From a virus: 28,547 nt of DNA. Below the pieces are notes generated by a model that worked only from the letters and a program-made list of their open reading frames with translations, had not been told where the DNA came from and searched no databases. Of the stretch, positions 22,149 to 28,547 are shown in pieces. The translations under genes and the position numbers were made by a program. The DNA lies in the IMG/VR virus record IMGVR_UViG_3300025120_006845, positions 1 through 28,547 of that record; one strand, given 5' to 3'. The first letter of the stretch is position 1. The number at the start of each line of letters is the position of its first letter.

Positions 22149-22343
22149 TTACGTTAATTCTTCTTTAGTTCTTGGTCCTGCTTCTATTCTATATCCACCG
22201 AACGCATCACTATTGATATAATCTTTTACAACTTGCTTACTGATATCTCCATAATTCATTATATCATTTTCATATGGAATTTCAACTTGAATGGTCATCC
22301 TGATAGTATCAGGTGCAACTGGATGTGGACTAGGTGCTCCCAT
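22149..22343 (-). CDS. Small hypothetical protein, 64 aa
   Basis: A 64-residue protein with a Pro-rich N-terminus (APSPHPVAPD), then a beta-strand IRMTIQVEIPYE and a YGDISKQVVKDYINSDAFGG helix/loop. The ATG overlaps the upstream stop (TAATG) behind AGGATA. The function is unknown. Confidence 0.55.
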   Translation of the reverse strand: MGAPSPHPVAPDTIRMTIQVEIPYENDIMNYGDISKQVVKDYINSDAFGGYRIEAGPRTKEELT

Positions 22344-22678
22344 TATCCTACTAGTTTTTTAAGTATCTTTTGACATTTTTTAAAGTTATGTTCTTCAAAA
22401 GATTCTTTATCGCCTAGACCAGTATCAAATTCTGACCCATGTCTCCAATTACCAAATGCAATAGAAATGCAACGTTGACGTTCTGTTTCATCTTTTTCAA
22501 ATGAATAATCAGCAATCAGTTGAAAAATCTTTTCTGCTTCTTCCTTGTTCTTTTTCTTACATGCTTTTAACACATCGTCAAACGTTAACTTATCAAGTTT
22601 AGAACTTGGTACTTTTTTTGCAACAGTTTTTTTAACTGTTTTCTTAATTGGCTTTTTTGTTATTTTTTTATCTGCCAT
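22343..22678 (-). CDS. Basic protein with histone-like Lys-rich N-terminus, 111 aa
   Basis: The first 25 residues are Lys/Thr/Val repeats (ADKKITKKPIKKTVKKTVAK), like histone H1 tails. A helical body follows (FDDVLKACKKKNKEEAEKIF) with a final CQKILKKLVG. GNWRHGSEFDTG near residue 76 looks like a conserved loop. The N-terminus may bind nucleic acid. AGGAGAATAAC before ATG 22678 is a strong ribosome site, and an ATAAATA-like box lies at about 22709-22717. Confidence 0.65.
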   Translation of the reverse strand: MADKKITKKPIKKTVKKTVAKKVPSSKLDKLTFDDVLKACKKKNKEEAEKIFQLIADYSFEKDETERQRCISIAFGNWRHGSEFDTGLGDKESFEEHNFKKCQKILKKLVG

Positions 22679-22715
22679 GTTATTCTCCTATTATAATATG
22701 CTACTATAATATTTA

Positions 22716-22859
22716 TTAATTTAATAGTAAGGCTAGTAATATTAAAAAGAAGGTGACGCCTATTACTATTACTGAAAATTTAAATACACCTTCTAGTATC
22801 TCTGGAAAGAACTTGATAACAAGATATGCAACAGTAAAAAAGCCTATAACTTCTAACAT
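22716..22859 (-). CDS. Small membrane protein, 47 aa
   Basis: This 47-residue frame starts as TAATG on the upstream stop. It has two hydrophobic segments (VIGFFTVAYLVIKFF and FSVIVIGVTFFLILLALLL) joined by a short PEILEG loop, so it is probably a two-helix inner-membrane hairpin. It could be holin-like in shape, but there is no endolysin next to it and the role is open. Confidence 0.55.
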   Translation of the reverse strand: MLEVIGFFTVAYLVIKFFPEILEGVFKFSVIVIGVTFFLILLALLLN

Positions 22860-23113
22860 TATAAACCTAAAATACCTATTGCAGATGATAGACCTGCATT
22901 ATGCAGTTCAATATAATCATCCATGTCTGTTAAAATTCTTTGTGTGTCTTCTATACCTTGATCATTCATTTGCTCTACAAGCCTCTCTCTCGCAATCTGA
23001 GGGTGCTTTTTTAAGATAGTCTCAAACACATCTGCTTTATTTGAACTCTGACATATGTGTACAACTCTATCTCTTGGTAAAGTTGCAAATGACATTGTTT
23101 GTCCTACAGCCAT
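22859..23113 (-). CDS. Hypothetical protein, 84 aa
   Basis: An 84-residue soluble protein with SFATLPRDRVVHICQSSNKADVF split across residues 8-30, KKHPQIARERLVEQMND and a helical ending. GAGGTTTTAGT precedes the ATG. It lies between two tiny membrane-protein genes. No motif is recognised. Confidence 0.55.
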   Translation of the reverse strand: MAVGQTMSFATLPRDRVVHICQSSNKADVFETILKKHPQIARERLVEQMNDQGIEDTQRILTDMDDYIELHNAGLSSAIGILGL

Positions 23114-23114
23114 A

Positions 23115-23198
23115 CTAAAACCTCGGTCTGTTGTTATTGTTCATTACGTATATAACTACTAACAATAAAACTGCAAGTAATGTTGTAGTTAAATCCAT
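23115..23198 (-). CDS. Tiny membrane peptide, 27 aa
   Basis: This 27-codon frame starts with TAATG on the queD stop and ends just before the next start. It encodes a single membrane helix (LTTTLLAVLLLVVIYVM) followed by NNNNRPRF. Position, hydrophobicity and exact packing support it, but it is very short. Confidence 0.45.
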   Translation of the reverse strand: MDLTTTLLAVLLLVVIYVMNNNNRPRF

Positions 23199-23728
23199 TA
23201 TGCTCTCTCATATATTGCTGAGTTAGCATCGTGTTCAAATACTTCTACACTCTTAACTCTTACTGTAGGGTTAAGTGCTTTCTTTTGAAACTTTGATCGT
23301 TCAATAATGATAGTCATTTGCTTAAATACTTCTTCTGCAAACTTCTCTGAGCCTACGTTGTCAAACACTTTAACTTTTGCTAGTCCACGTTTCTCTAATG
23401 CTCTTAACTGTCCTATCTCAGGATCATCTTTTGATACAACAATCGTGTGATCAAAGTGATCTTCTAACCAGTCTTTGAGTTCTTTCAAACCACCGAAGTC
23501 CATAACCCAGTTACGTTCATCAAGTGAATCACACTCAAACACTAGTTTGAATCCTAGTGAATAACCATGCAACAAAGAACAATGCGAATGCTTTGCACGC
23601 CATTGTCTAAAACAACATGAGAAACCTCTATCGTTTCCATATGTTTTAGTAGACAAATATTTGCCTTTACCGAAATCTATCTCTGGTATCTTATTCACTT
23701 TTTTCTTTCCCCAATTAAATATACTCAT
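23198..23728 (-). CDS. queD: QueD / 6-pyruvoyl-tetrahydropterin synthase family (phage type)
   Basis: The enzyme makes 6-carboxytetrahydropterin from dihydroneopterin triphosphate, between FolE and QueE. The visible core is CFRQWRAKHSHCSLLHGYSL at 39-58 (Cys50 nucleophile, candidate Zn His 47/49 and 54), VMDFGGLKELKDWL near 75-88, FDHTIVV near 92-98 and VFEHDANSAIY near 163-173. In the usual HGH Zn motif the second His is replaced by Tyr56. The protein has about 25 extra N-terminal residues. A strong AGAAGGAG ribosome site precedes the start, which overlaps the cytidylyltransferase stop by four bases. Confidence 0.88.
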   Translation of the reverse strand: MSIFNWGKKKVNKIPEIDFGKGKYLSTKTYGNDRGFSCCFRQWRAKHSHCSLLHGYSLGFKLVFECDSLDERNWVMDFGGLKELKDWLEDHFDHTIVVSKDDPEIGQLRALEKRGLAKVKVFDNVGSEKFAEEVFKQMTIIIERSKFQKKALNPTVRVKSVEVFEHDANSAIYERA

Positions 23729-24180
23729 TTTTCTCCTTCTGCTACTCGTTTTCTCAATGATGAAGAACTAAAACTATGATCTCTACCATTATAAATTACT
23801 TTGATGTCTCTGTCTTCACATATATCTTTGCCAGAGAACTCTTTGTTTTCATATTCGATGCCGATGATTCTTACGTCAAGTGGCAATACTAACAACAAGT
23901 CTAATAAGTCTTGCTCAGTTTGATAGATAACAATCTCGTCTACATATCTCGTTGCCGCTAATTGAATCTGACGTTCTACGATAGATTGTATCGGCGGATT
24001 CTTTGAATCAGGTCGATCTATTGTAGGATCAGTTTGCAATCCTGCGATTAAATAATCACAATGATTCTTTGCTTCTGATAACATTGCAATATGTCCTGCA
24101 TGTAATAGATCAAACGTACTGAATGTAATGCCAATAGTTTTGCCATCATCCTTAAGTTGTCTGATTTTATTAAAAATCAT
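23725..24180 (-). CDS. Cytidylyltransferase-family nucleotidyltransferase
   Basis: The start is set at ATG 24180 (151 residues), preceded by GGGGAACAGATA; a longer frame to 24225 lies inside the upstream gene. The CTP/ATP-binding motif FDLLHAGH is at 23-30, and SFSSSSLRKRV near the end matches the ISSTxxR motif of this superfamily. Relatives are glycerol-3-phosphate cytidylyltransferase (TagD) and the HldE/RfaE nucleotidyl domain. It would activate a phosphorylated sugar or alcohol. The substrate cannot be read from the sequence. With the short epimerase it suggests glycan or nucleotide-sugar work. Confidence 0.85.
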   Translation of the reverse strand: MIFNKIRQLKDDGKTIGITFSTFDLLHAGHIAMLSEAKNHCDYLIAGLQTDPTIDRPDSKNPPIQSIVERQIQLAATRYVDEIVIYQTEQDLLDLLLVLPLDVRIIGIEYENKEFSGKDICEDRDIKVIYNGRDHSFSSSSLRKRVAEGEK

Positions 24181-24775
24181 TATCTGTTCCCCATGCAGTA
24201 AAGAAAAACATTCTTTGGTAATCATCTAAGTCATGTGTAATCTCTTTGACCCAATGTTCTTCGTCTCTGCTATATATTATTAGTCTATTCGGTTTAGGTA
24301 GTATAGATTGCTTATCATTAAGAAAAGTAAGTTCACCACCCCAATCATCTTCCCAAGTATCATGCATGTATAGAAGACTAGTAAATGATTGTTTACTAGT
24401 TTTCCCGTTGACTGCAGGATCCCAATGCTGTATTACTTTGTGTTTATTTGAATGATATTGATACCACATCTGCCGAGCCAAAGGATTTATCAAATTCATA
24501 TCTTCAATCATGTACTGTTTAATACTACGTGCTATTTCTGGTAATGATTTTGATCCTAGTCTCACCGCAGTATGTATATAATCACCATCTTCAGGGAACT
24601 GATCTCCTATCACTCTGACAGGAGCATCTTGTTCGTAATTTTCACCTGACAAATACTTTCCATAACTAACAGATTCGCTTCCCCATTCGTTACGAGGCTC
24701 GTATTTTTTGAGTACGTCTTCTTTGAACAAGTTAAACACTTCATCAGAGAGAAAATTATCTTTATAACAGTACAT
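24170..24775 (-). CDS. 2-oxoglutarate/Fe(II)-dependent dioxygenase
   Basis: The 201-residue protein has the facial triad H117-x-D119 in VIQHWDP and the distal His174 in RDEEHWVKE, with WGGELTFL near 145-152 and R188 in YQRMFFF for 2-oxoglutarate. This is a second member of the oxygenase superfamily, distinct from 8458-9066 in spacing and sequence. The substrate is unknown. The start overlaps the preceding stop as TAATG. Confidence 0.85.
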   Translation of the reverse strand: MYCYKDNFLSDEVFNLFKEDVLKKYEPRNEWGSESVSYGKYLSGENYEQDAPVRVIGDQFPEDGDYIHTAVRLGSKSLPEIARSIKQYMIEDMNLINPLARQMWYQYHSNKHKVIQHWDPAVNGKTSKQSFTSLLYMHDTWEDDWGGELTFLNDKQSILPKPNRLIIYSRDEEHWVKEITHDLDDYQRMFFFTAWGTDNDF

Positions 24776-25002
24776 TATTTTTTTAATATCTCCATCATTA
24801 CTTCTTGTTCTTTGTCCTTAAGCCATTCATCTTCGCCTACAAACGTAGGTGCATCTGCAATAACTTTATCCAACATAAACTTTAATAGATACAAATCTTG
24901 TTTGATTCCCCATGCTAGATATCCGTCATTATATGGAGAGTTCATTTCTATAATTGCTTTACGAATTTGACTAGTGCAATAAGGAACATCCATATCAGGC
25001 AT
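24775..25002 (-). CDS. Small hypothetical protein, 75 aa
   Basis: An acidic, mostly helical 75-residue protein (KAIIEMNSPYNDGYLAWGIK, then LYLLKFMLDKVIADAP). The start overlaps the folE stop as TAATG. It lies between folE and the oxygenase; its role is unknown. Confidence 0.6.
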   Translation of the reverse strand: MPDMDVPYCTSQIRKAIIEMNSPYNDGYLAWGIKQDLYLLKFMLDKVIADAPTFVGEDEWLKDKEQEVMMEILKK

Positions 25003-25676
25003 TACTGCATCCTAGCAATACTTAAAAATTCTGCCCTTAGTGCAGGGTCTGTTTTAAACCCACCACCTAATTTACTTGTGATAGTAGAACTCCCAGCATC
25101 TTCAACACCCCTAGATTTTACACAATAGTGTTGTGCATCGATTAAGACTGCAACATGTTCAGTGTTTAGGATAAATGATAGTGCGTGATATACTTGCTCA
25201 GTCAGACGTTCTTGTATCTGAGGTCTTTTAGAAAAGTATTCTACAACTCTGTTAATTTTAGATAGACCTAATACAGTCTCATTCGGAATATATGCTACAG
25301 TTGCTAGACCATCGATTATTACAAAGTGATGTTCACAATTAGATTGTACATTGATGTTTCTTTCTACAACCATTTCGTCATACTGCATCTTGTTAGCAAC
25401 GACAGTTGCTTTAGGGAATGCATCATAGTCAAGTCCCCAGAAGATTTCATTGACATACATCTTAGCAACACGTTTAGGTGTGTCTATAAGACTATCATCT
25501 GTAAGATCAAGTCCTAATGTATCCATAATTACATTAAAGTGATCTTCAATCTTGTCGATTTTTTCTGTACGAGATAGACCATTGTCAGTCACCGGAGTTT
25601 CTACTCCCATTGAAACTAAATGATCGTGTACTTGTTTCCCTAGAACAGGGTCGGTTTTTGTTTTGTTATAAGACAT
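25002..25676 (-). CDS. folE: FolE, GTP cyclohydrolase I
   Basis: FolE converts GTP to dihydroneopterin triphosphate, the first step of both folate and 7-deazaguanine synthesis. The Zn ligands are C114, H117 and C185, in NCEHHFVI and HYCVKSRG, and IPNETVLGLSKINR near 130-143 is the family signature. Length (224 aa) matches E. coli FolE (222 aa). The early promoter 25752-25780, the late-type box 25743-25750 and a stable leader hairpin precede it, and its ribosome site is GGAAGGAG. With queD and queE it gives most of the preQ0 branch. Confidence 0.95.
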   Translation of the reverse strand: MSYNKTKTDPVLGKQVHDHLVSMGVETPVTDNGLSRTEKIDKIEDHFNVIMDTLGLDLTDDSLIDTPKRVAKMYVNEIFWGLDYDAFPKATVVANKMQYDEMVVERNINVQSNCEHHFVIIDGLATVAYIPNETVLGLSKINRVVEYFSKRPQIQERLTEQVYHALSFILNTEHVAVLIDAQHYCVKSRGVEDAGSSTITSKLGGGFKTDPALRAEFLSIARMQ

Positions 25677-25720
25677 GTGTCTTTTCTCCTTCCTAACGCG
25701 GATAAATTAATCAATTGTTT

Positions 25721-25738
25721 TGTAGCCTTTGTGCTACA
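25721..25738 (-). other. Leader hairpin of folE
   Basis: TGTAGC/GCTACA with a 6-base loop, about 45 bases before the folE ATG in the leader of both promoters. It could stabilise the mRNA or act in regulation; no known riboswitch is recognised. Confidence 0.4.
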
Positions 25739-25742
25739 CATG

Positions 25743-25750
25743 TATTTATA
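25743..25750 (-). promoter_or_regulatory. T4 late-type promoter box TATAAATA upstream of folE
   Basis: The exact TATAAATA lies next to the early -10 box (25752-25757), so folE has tandem early and late-type signals. Confidence 0.6.
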
Positions 25751-25751
25751 C

Positions 25752-25780
25752 ATTATACTAGGATATATTATATTTTTCAA
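25752..25780 (-). promoter_or_regulatory. Sigma70-type promoter of folE
   Basis: TTGAAA (25775-25780), 17-base spacer and TATAAT (25752-25757). The -35 lies in the last codons of the SGNH hydrolase gene. Confidence 0.75.
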
Positions 25781-26783
25781 GTATAAAGGGTAAAATGTAG
25801 TTCTTTGTAAATCTCTCATGCATTGCAGTGCTTGGATGCCAGTCTCCTTCTGTCTGATAAGGTAGTCCTTGTTTTCGTGCCCATTCATCCATGTTGTCTA
25901 TATCTAACCAAAATTCTTTATCGATCATGTCATACAAGTAATTCAATTCTGGATTCTTATGTATCAAATCTATGTTATTCCACATTTGATATTTTGCATC
26001 ATTTATCATATTGCATTCCCAATCTGATTCACCAAGCAAGTCGGGTAGGGGAGCATGATAGATAAAGGTGTCTGGTCCCATTTGACTCATAAAGTATTTG
26101 ATGCCCTTACTTTGCAAAAACCATTGAGTTCTAAGTATATGATTACATGTTTGTAAGAGTGCATACTCAGGAGTAATATATGATTTAAAATAATTAGAAG
26201 TTAGTTCATCTGACCAAGAATGATTTAATAGATACCAAGTTGGTATTGGAGTTGAATTCTTATCATCAACCTCAGCACACCAAGTTGGATTTCTACCATT
26301 ATACCAATCACTATGAGGATTGTCTGCAAATCTTTTATCTGAAGTATTGAATCCTTTAAACCATTTTTTAAATTCAATATCTGTTAATTGCGAATTTAAA
26401 AAAGATTCTCCATGTTCCAACATATATTGATTAGCAATTTCGTCATTTGGACCTCGCAATGTTGTCTTGTGTATGTTCTTTTTATAATTAGAACTCATTA
26501 ATGAAAAACGATCTGCGGCTGACCACATAATGCCAACTAACATATCATTAGGAGAAAACCCGTCTTTTAATGCTTTGTTAACTTTATTGATTATTCGTTG
26601 CGAAATTATTTCATTGCCTGCGGCTGCCATACCAGTATGAGTATGAAATTCAGGCTTCAATGCTTCTTCTAAATGTAATGGCCAGGTGCAGTTAGGCCAT
26701 ACTTTTTTATCTTCGTCTAAGTAAGGGTCTGGTTGTCCTTGTACTTGAGAAAAGGAACAACCTCCTGTAATTAACAACTTCAT
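25758..26783 (-). CDS. SGNH/GDSL-type hydrolase-like protein
   Basis: The start is ATG 26783 (MKLLITGGCSFSQ); a TTG 15 bases upstream is less likely. GGCS with S10 is the block I-like Ser, AAGNEIISQRI near 55-65 supplies a conserved Asn/Gly block, and DWHP near 314-317 is the usual Asp-x-His pair of block V. SGNH enzymes cut ester or acyl groups on lipids, sugars or glycans. The size (341 aa) is large for the family. It overlaps the DUF6445-like gene by four bases. A modifier of a surface polysaccharide is possible. Confidence 0.75.
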   Translation of the reverse strand: MKLLITGGCSFSQVQGQPDPYLDEDKKVWPNCTWPLHLEEALKPEFHTHTGMAAAGNEIISQRIINKVNKALKDGFSPNDMLVGIMWSAADRFSLMSSNYKKNIHKTTLRGPNDEIANQYMLEHGESFLNSQLTDIEFKKWFKGFNTSDKRFADNPHSDWYNGRNPTWCAEVDDKNSTPIPTWYLLNHSWSDELTSNYFKSYITPEYALLQTCNHILRTQWFLQSKGIKYFMSQMGPDTFIYHAPLPDLLGESDWECNMINDAKYQMWNNIDLIHKNPELNYLYDMIDKEFWLDIDNMDEWARKQGLPYQTEGDWHPSTAMHERFTKNYILPFILEKYNIS

Positions 26784-27391
26784 ACTATGTCTATCCAATT
26801 AAAAAGTTGAACTAGTCTAGCAGTCTTATCTGATGTTCCAAAGTTAGGACCAGGTCCATGAAACTTAGATGCAGGGTATATAATAAGTCTATTGTAAATA
26901 AAGTTTGAAGCAGTATGAATATCCCACTTATTTAAATCATTGCAGTCTTTTGATTTAACAACTGTCTCTAAGTGCTTAGGACTTAATGCTCGATCTACGC
27001 CTGTTTCTTTGTGTTTGTAAAACAACGTGCCGGGCATAGTATGTTGATTCTTAGAAAGATACAGAACACCTGCATAATAATTAATATCAGATGTATCAGC
27101 ATGTAATGCATTATCAAACATGCCACAGACATTTGTTTCTTGGCTTAATCTAAAAGAACCATTAGTAAAATGATCCATTTGTCTGATGTTTTTTCCTAAA
27201 AGTTTAGATATCTTTGTATTGATCCAACTAGGACTATATGCATCTTTACTCATCTTTCCAGACCAAGGAGCATTACCGTTAGGATAACCTGTAGATACCT
27301 TTTCAGGATAATACTTAGATGATAGTGCTAGGTCTCTTATAATATCAGGCTCATCATAAAAATTATCAATGATGATTAGACTTGTGTTCAT
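26780..27391 (-). CDS. DUF6445-like protein, possible 2OG/Fe(II) fold
   Basis: A 203-residue protein with LIIIDNFYDEPDIIRDLAL at the start, HADTSDINYYAGVLYLS near 97-113 (H97, D99), LIIYPASKFHGPG near 169-181 (H178) and R192 in TARLVQLFNW. The HxD...H...R layout resembles the 2-oxoglutarate/Fe(II) fold, and the pattern recalls the DUF6445 family. If so it is the third such protein in the window. The start overlaps the guaC stop as TAATG. Confidence 0.7.
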   Translation of the reverse strand: MNTSLIIIDNFYDEPDIIRDLALSSKYYPEKVSTGYPNGNAPWSGKMSKDAYSPSWINTKISKLLGKNIRQMDHFTNGSFRLSQETNVCGMFDNALHADTSDINYYAGVLYLSKNQHTMPGTLFYKHKETGVDRALSPKHLETVVKSKDCNDLNKWDIHTASNFIYNRLIIYPASKFHGPGPNFGTSDKTARLVQLFNWIDIV

Positions 27392-28494
27392 TATTTGTTC
27401 TCAAATACTTTGTTATATTGATTATTTACTTTAACAAAGGTAGTACATTTACTCAAGTCTTTAAGTTTACGTGCTCCTGCGTAAGTACAGGCGCTTCTAA
27501 TGCCCCCTAAGATGTCTTGGACAGTATCTTTAATCGCACCTTTATATGGAATCTTTACAGTTCTACCTTCAGAACTTCGATAGTCTTTAAGTCCTCCAAA
27601 GTGTTTAGTATTAGCAGTATCACTACTCATACCATAGAATTGAACAAACTGCTCTTCTTCAATTTTATGTTTACGATTTTGTAAATGACCTGCAACTTCA
27701 TATTCAAGTTCATTCGTTTCATAAAATTTAGTAATTACTTCGCCACCACCCTCATTACAACCTGCTAACATTCCGCCTAGCATTACAAAGTCTGCTCCAG
27801 CACCAAATGCTTTTGCTACATCTCCAGCACTTGAACAACCCCCGTCAGCAATGATGTGTCCACCAAGACCGTGAGCGGCATCGGCACATTCAATGATCGC
27901 TGAGAGTTGAGGATATCCAACGCCAGTCTTAATGCGAGTAGTACAAACACTACCAGGCCCAATACCCACTTTAACGATATCTGCTCCACTTAATATTAAC
28001 TCCTCTGTCATTTCACCTGTCACTACATTACCTGCAATGATGATAAGTTCTTCGTATTTGTTTCTGATTTGTTCTACGATTGTAGCAAATCTTTCTGAGT
28101 ACCCGTTAGCAACATCAATACAGAGATACTTGATAGGACATGCTCCCATCACACGATCAAGTTTTTCTAAATCTTGTTCAGCAATACCAATAGACATTGC
28201 CACATGTTCTCGTCTTTTAGAGCCATTACTAAAATATTCTAGCAAATCAGATGCAGAATATGTTTTAACTAAACATGTAAACAGTCCTTGTTTTAAAAGT
28301 GCATCAGCCATTTCAAATGTACCAACACCATCCATGTTAGATGCCATGATAGGCACTCCACCATATCCTGCTTCACTGTTTCTAAATGTATAATTACGAA
28401 ATAAATCTACTTCTTTGCGAGATCCTAATGTTGATCTTTTGGGTCTAATAAGTACGTCTGAGAAATCTAATTTAACTTCAGATTCTATTCTCAT
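27391..28494 (-). CDS. guaC: GuaC, GMP reductase
   Basis: The enzyme turns GMP into IMP with NADPH, releasing ammonia. The ATG at 28494 gives a 367-residue product; an upstream in-frame TTG is less likely because AGAGGCAAAC precedes 28494 and the start matches E. coli GuaC (MRIE). Family blocks are clear: [60 protein letters not shown] with the catalytic Cys near 187, and GGIRSACTY. An insert of about 20 residues follows GCNEGGGE relative to E. coli (347 aa). It may shift purine pools toward IMP and adenine nucleotides. Confidence 0.95.
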   Translation of the reverse strand: MRIESEVKLDFSDVLIRPKRSTLGSRKEVDLFRNYTFRNSEAGYGGVPIMASNMDGVGTFEMADALLKQGLFTCLVKTYSASDLLEYFSNGSKRREHVAMSIGIAEQDLEKLDRVMGACPIKYLCIDVANGYSERFATIVEQIRNKYEELIIIAGNVVTGEMTEELILSGADIVKVGIGPGSVCTTRIKTGVGYPQLSAIIECADAAHGLGGHIIADGGCSSAGDVAKAFGAGADFVMLGGMLAGCNEGGGEVITKFYETNELEYEVAGHLQNRKHKIEEEQFVQFYGMSSDTANTKHFGGLKDYRSSEGRTVKIPYKGAIKDTVQDILGGIRSACTYAGARKLKDLSKCTTFVKVNNQYNKVFENK

Positions 28495-28547
28495 TAATTG
28501 TTTGCCTCTTGTGAAAACCAAATATTAAAGACATCATTAGGCTCTGC
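28494..28547 (-). CDS. Possible 3' end of an upstream gene (partial)
   Basis: An open frame enters at the window edge, codes [17 protein letters not shown] and stops with TAA overlapping the guaC ATG (TAATG), the usual junction here. Only 17 codons are visible, so identity is unknown. Confidence 0.4.
   Translation of the reverse strand, partial: AEPNDVFNIWFSQEANN

Noticed and set aside
25640-25888. Minus-strand 82-codon frame
   Set aside because: It overlaps both promoters of folE and the ends of two real genes, and has no coding pattern.
27932-28393. Plus-strand open frame of 153 codons
   Set aside because: It is antisense to guaC, whose identity is certain.
1-28547. tRNA genes or CRISPR arrays
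   Set aside because: No cloverleaf with a T-arm signature and no regularly spaced direct repeats were seen on either strand.

Overview
This AT-rich window (about two thirds A+T by eye) reads as part of the genome of a large, tailed, T4-like marine phage. Recognisable phage enzymes include a T4-type ATP-dependent DNA ligase, a T4 RNase H-type 5' exonuclease, the DenV pyrimidine-dimer glycosylase, several 2-oxoglutarate/Fe(II) oxygenases and many small proteins of phage type. Genes are packed with stop/start overlaps such as TAATG and ATGA. No capsid, tail, terminase or DNA polymerase gene lies in the window, so it is an accessory/early region. The host looks like a marine gammaproteobacterium. 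The reasons are a YggX-type iron protein, a GMP reductase and an IscU very close to the gammaproteobacterial forms, and a secreted lipoprotein with a Cys-polyGly tether. This host call is inference.

Almost everything is transcribed leftward. At the left edge are a partial clpX, a FlgT/LPP20-like envelope pair and a large membrane coiled-coil protein (1-4429). Next come small acidic proteins and DNA ligase (4444-7077), then small unknowns (7126-8375). A 2OG oxygenase and a predicted glycoside-hydrolase lipoprotein follow (8458-10783). After that lie unknowns, RNase H, YggX and two more unknowns (10869-14970). A two-gene rightward island (15039-17761) encodes a GP88-like Cys-rich protein and a class 3 lipase. 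The leftward block then resumes with DenV, a short epimerase and IscU (17758-19921). It continues with QueE, a phosphoribosyltransferase and a run of tiny membrane proteins (20118-23198), and ends with QueD, a cytidylyltransferase, FolE, an SGNH hydrolase and GuaC (23198-28494).

Three themes connect the genes. FolE, QueD and QueE make 7-deazaguanine precursors, and a guanine/xanthine-type phosphoribosyltransferase plus GMP reductase lie nearby, which suggests a guanine-modification and salvage economy. YggX, IscU, QueE (radical SAM) and the Cys-rich GP88-like protein suggest phage investment in iron-sulfur chemistry. The Ig/TIM-barrel lipoprotein, the LPP20/FlgT-like pair, the membrane coiled-coil protein and the lipase suggest envelope remodelling.

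Regulation is unusually readable. Eight leftward sigma70-type promoters have an identical TATAAT, a spacer of exactly 17 bases and a -35 of the TTGACA type, often inside GGCTTGAC. Separately, seven GATAAATA/TATAAATA boxes resemble T4 late promoters. More than ten small genes of 24-58 codons were found by reading the gaps.
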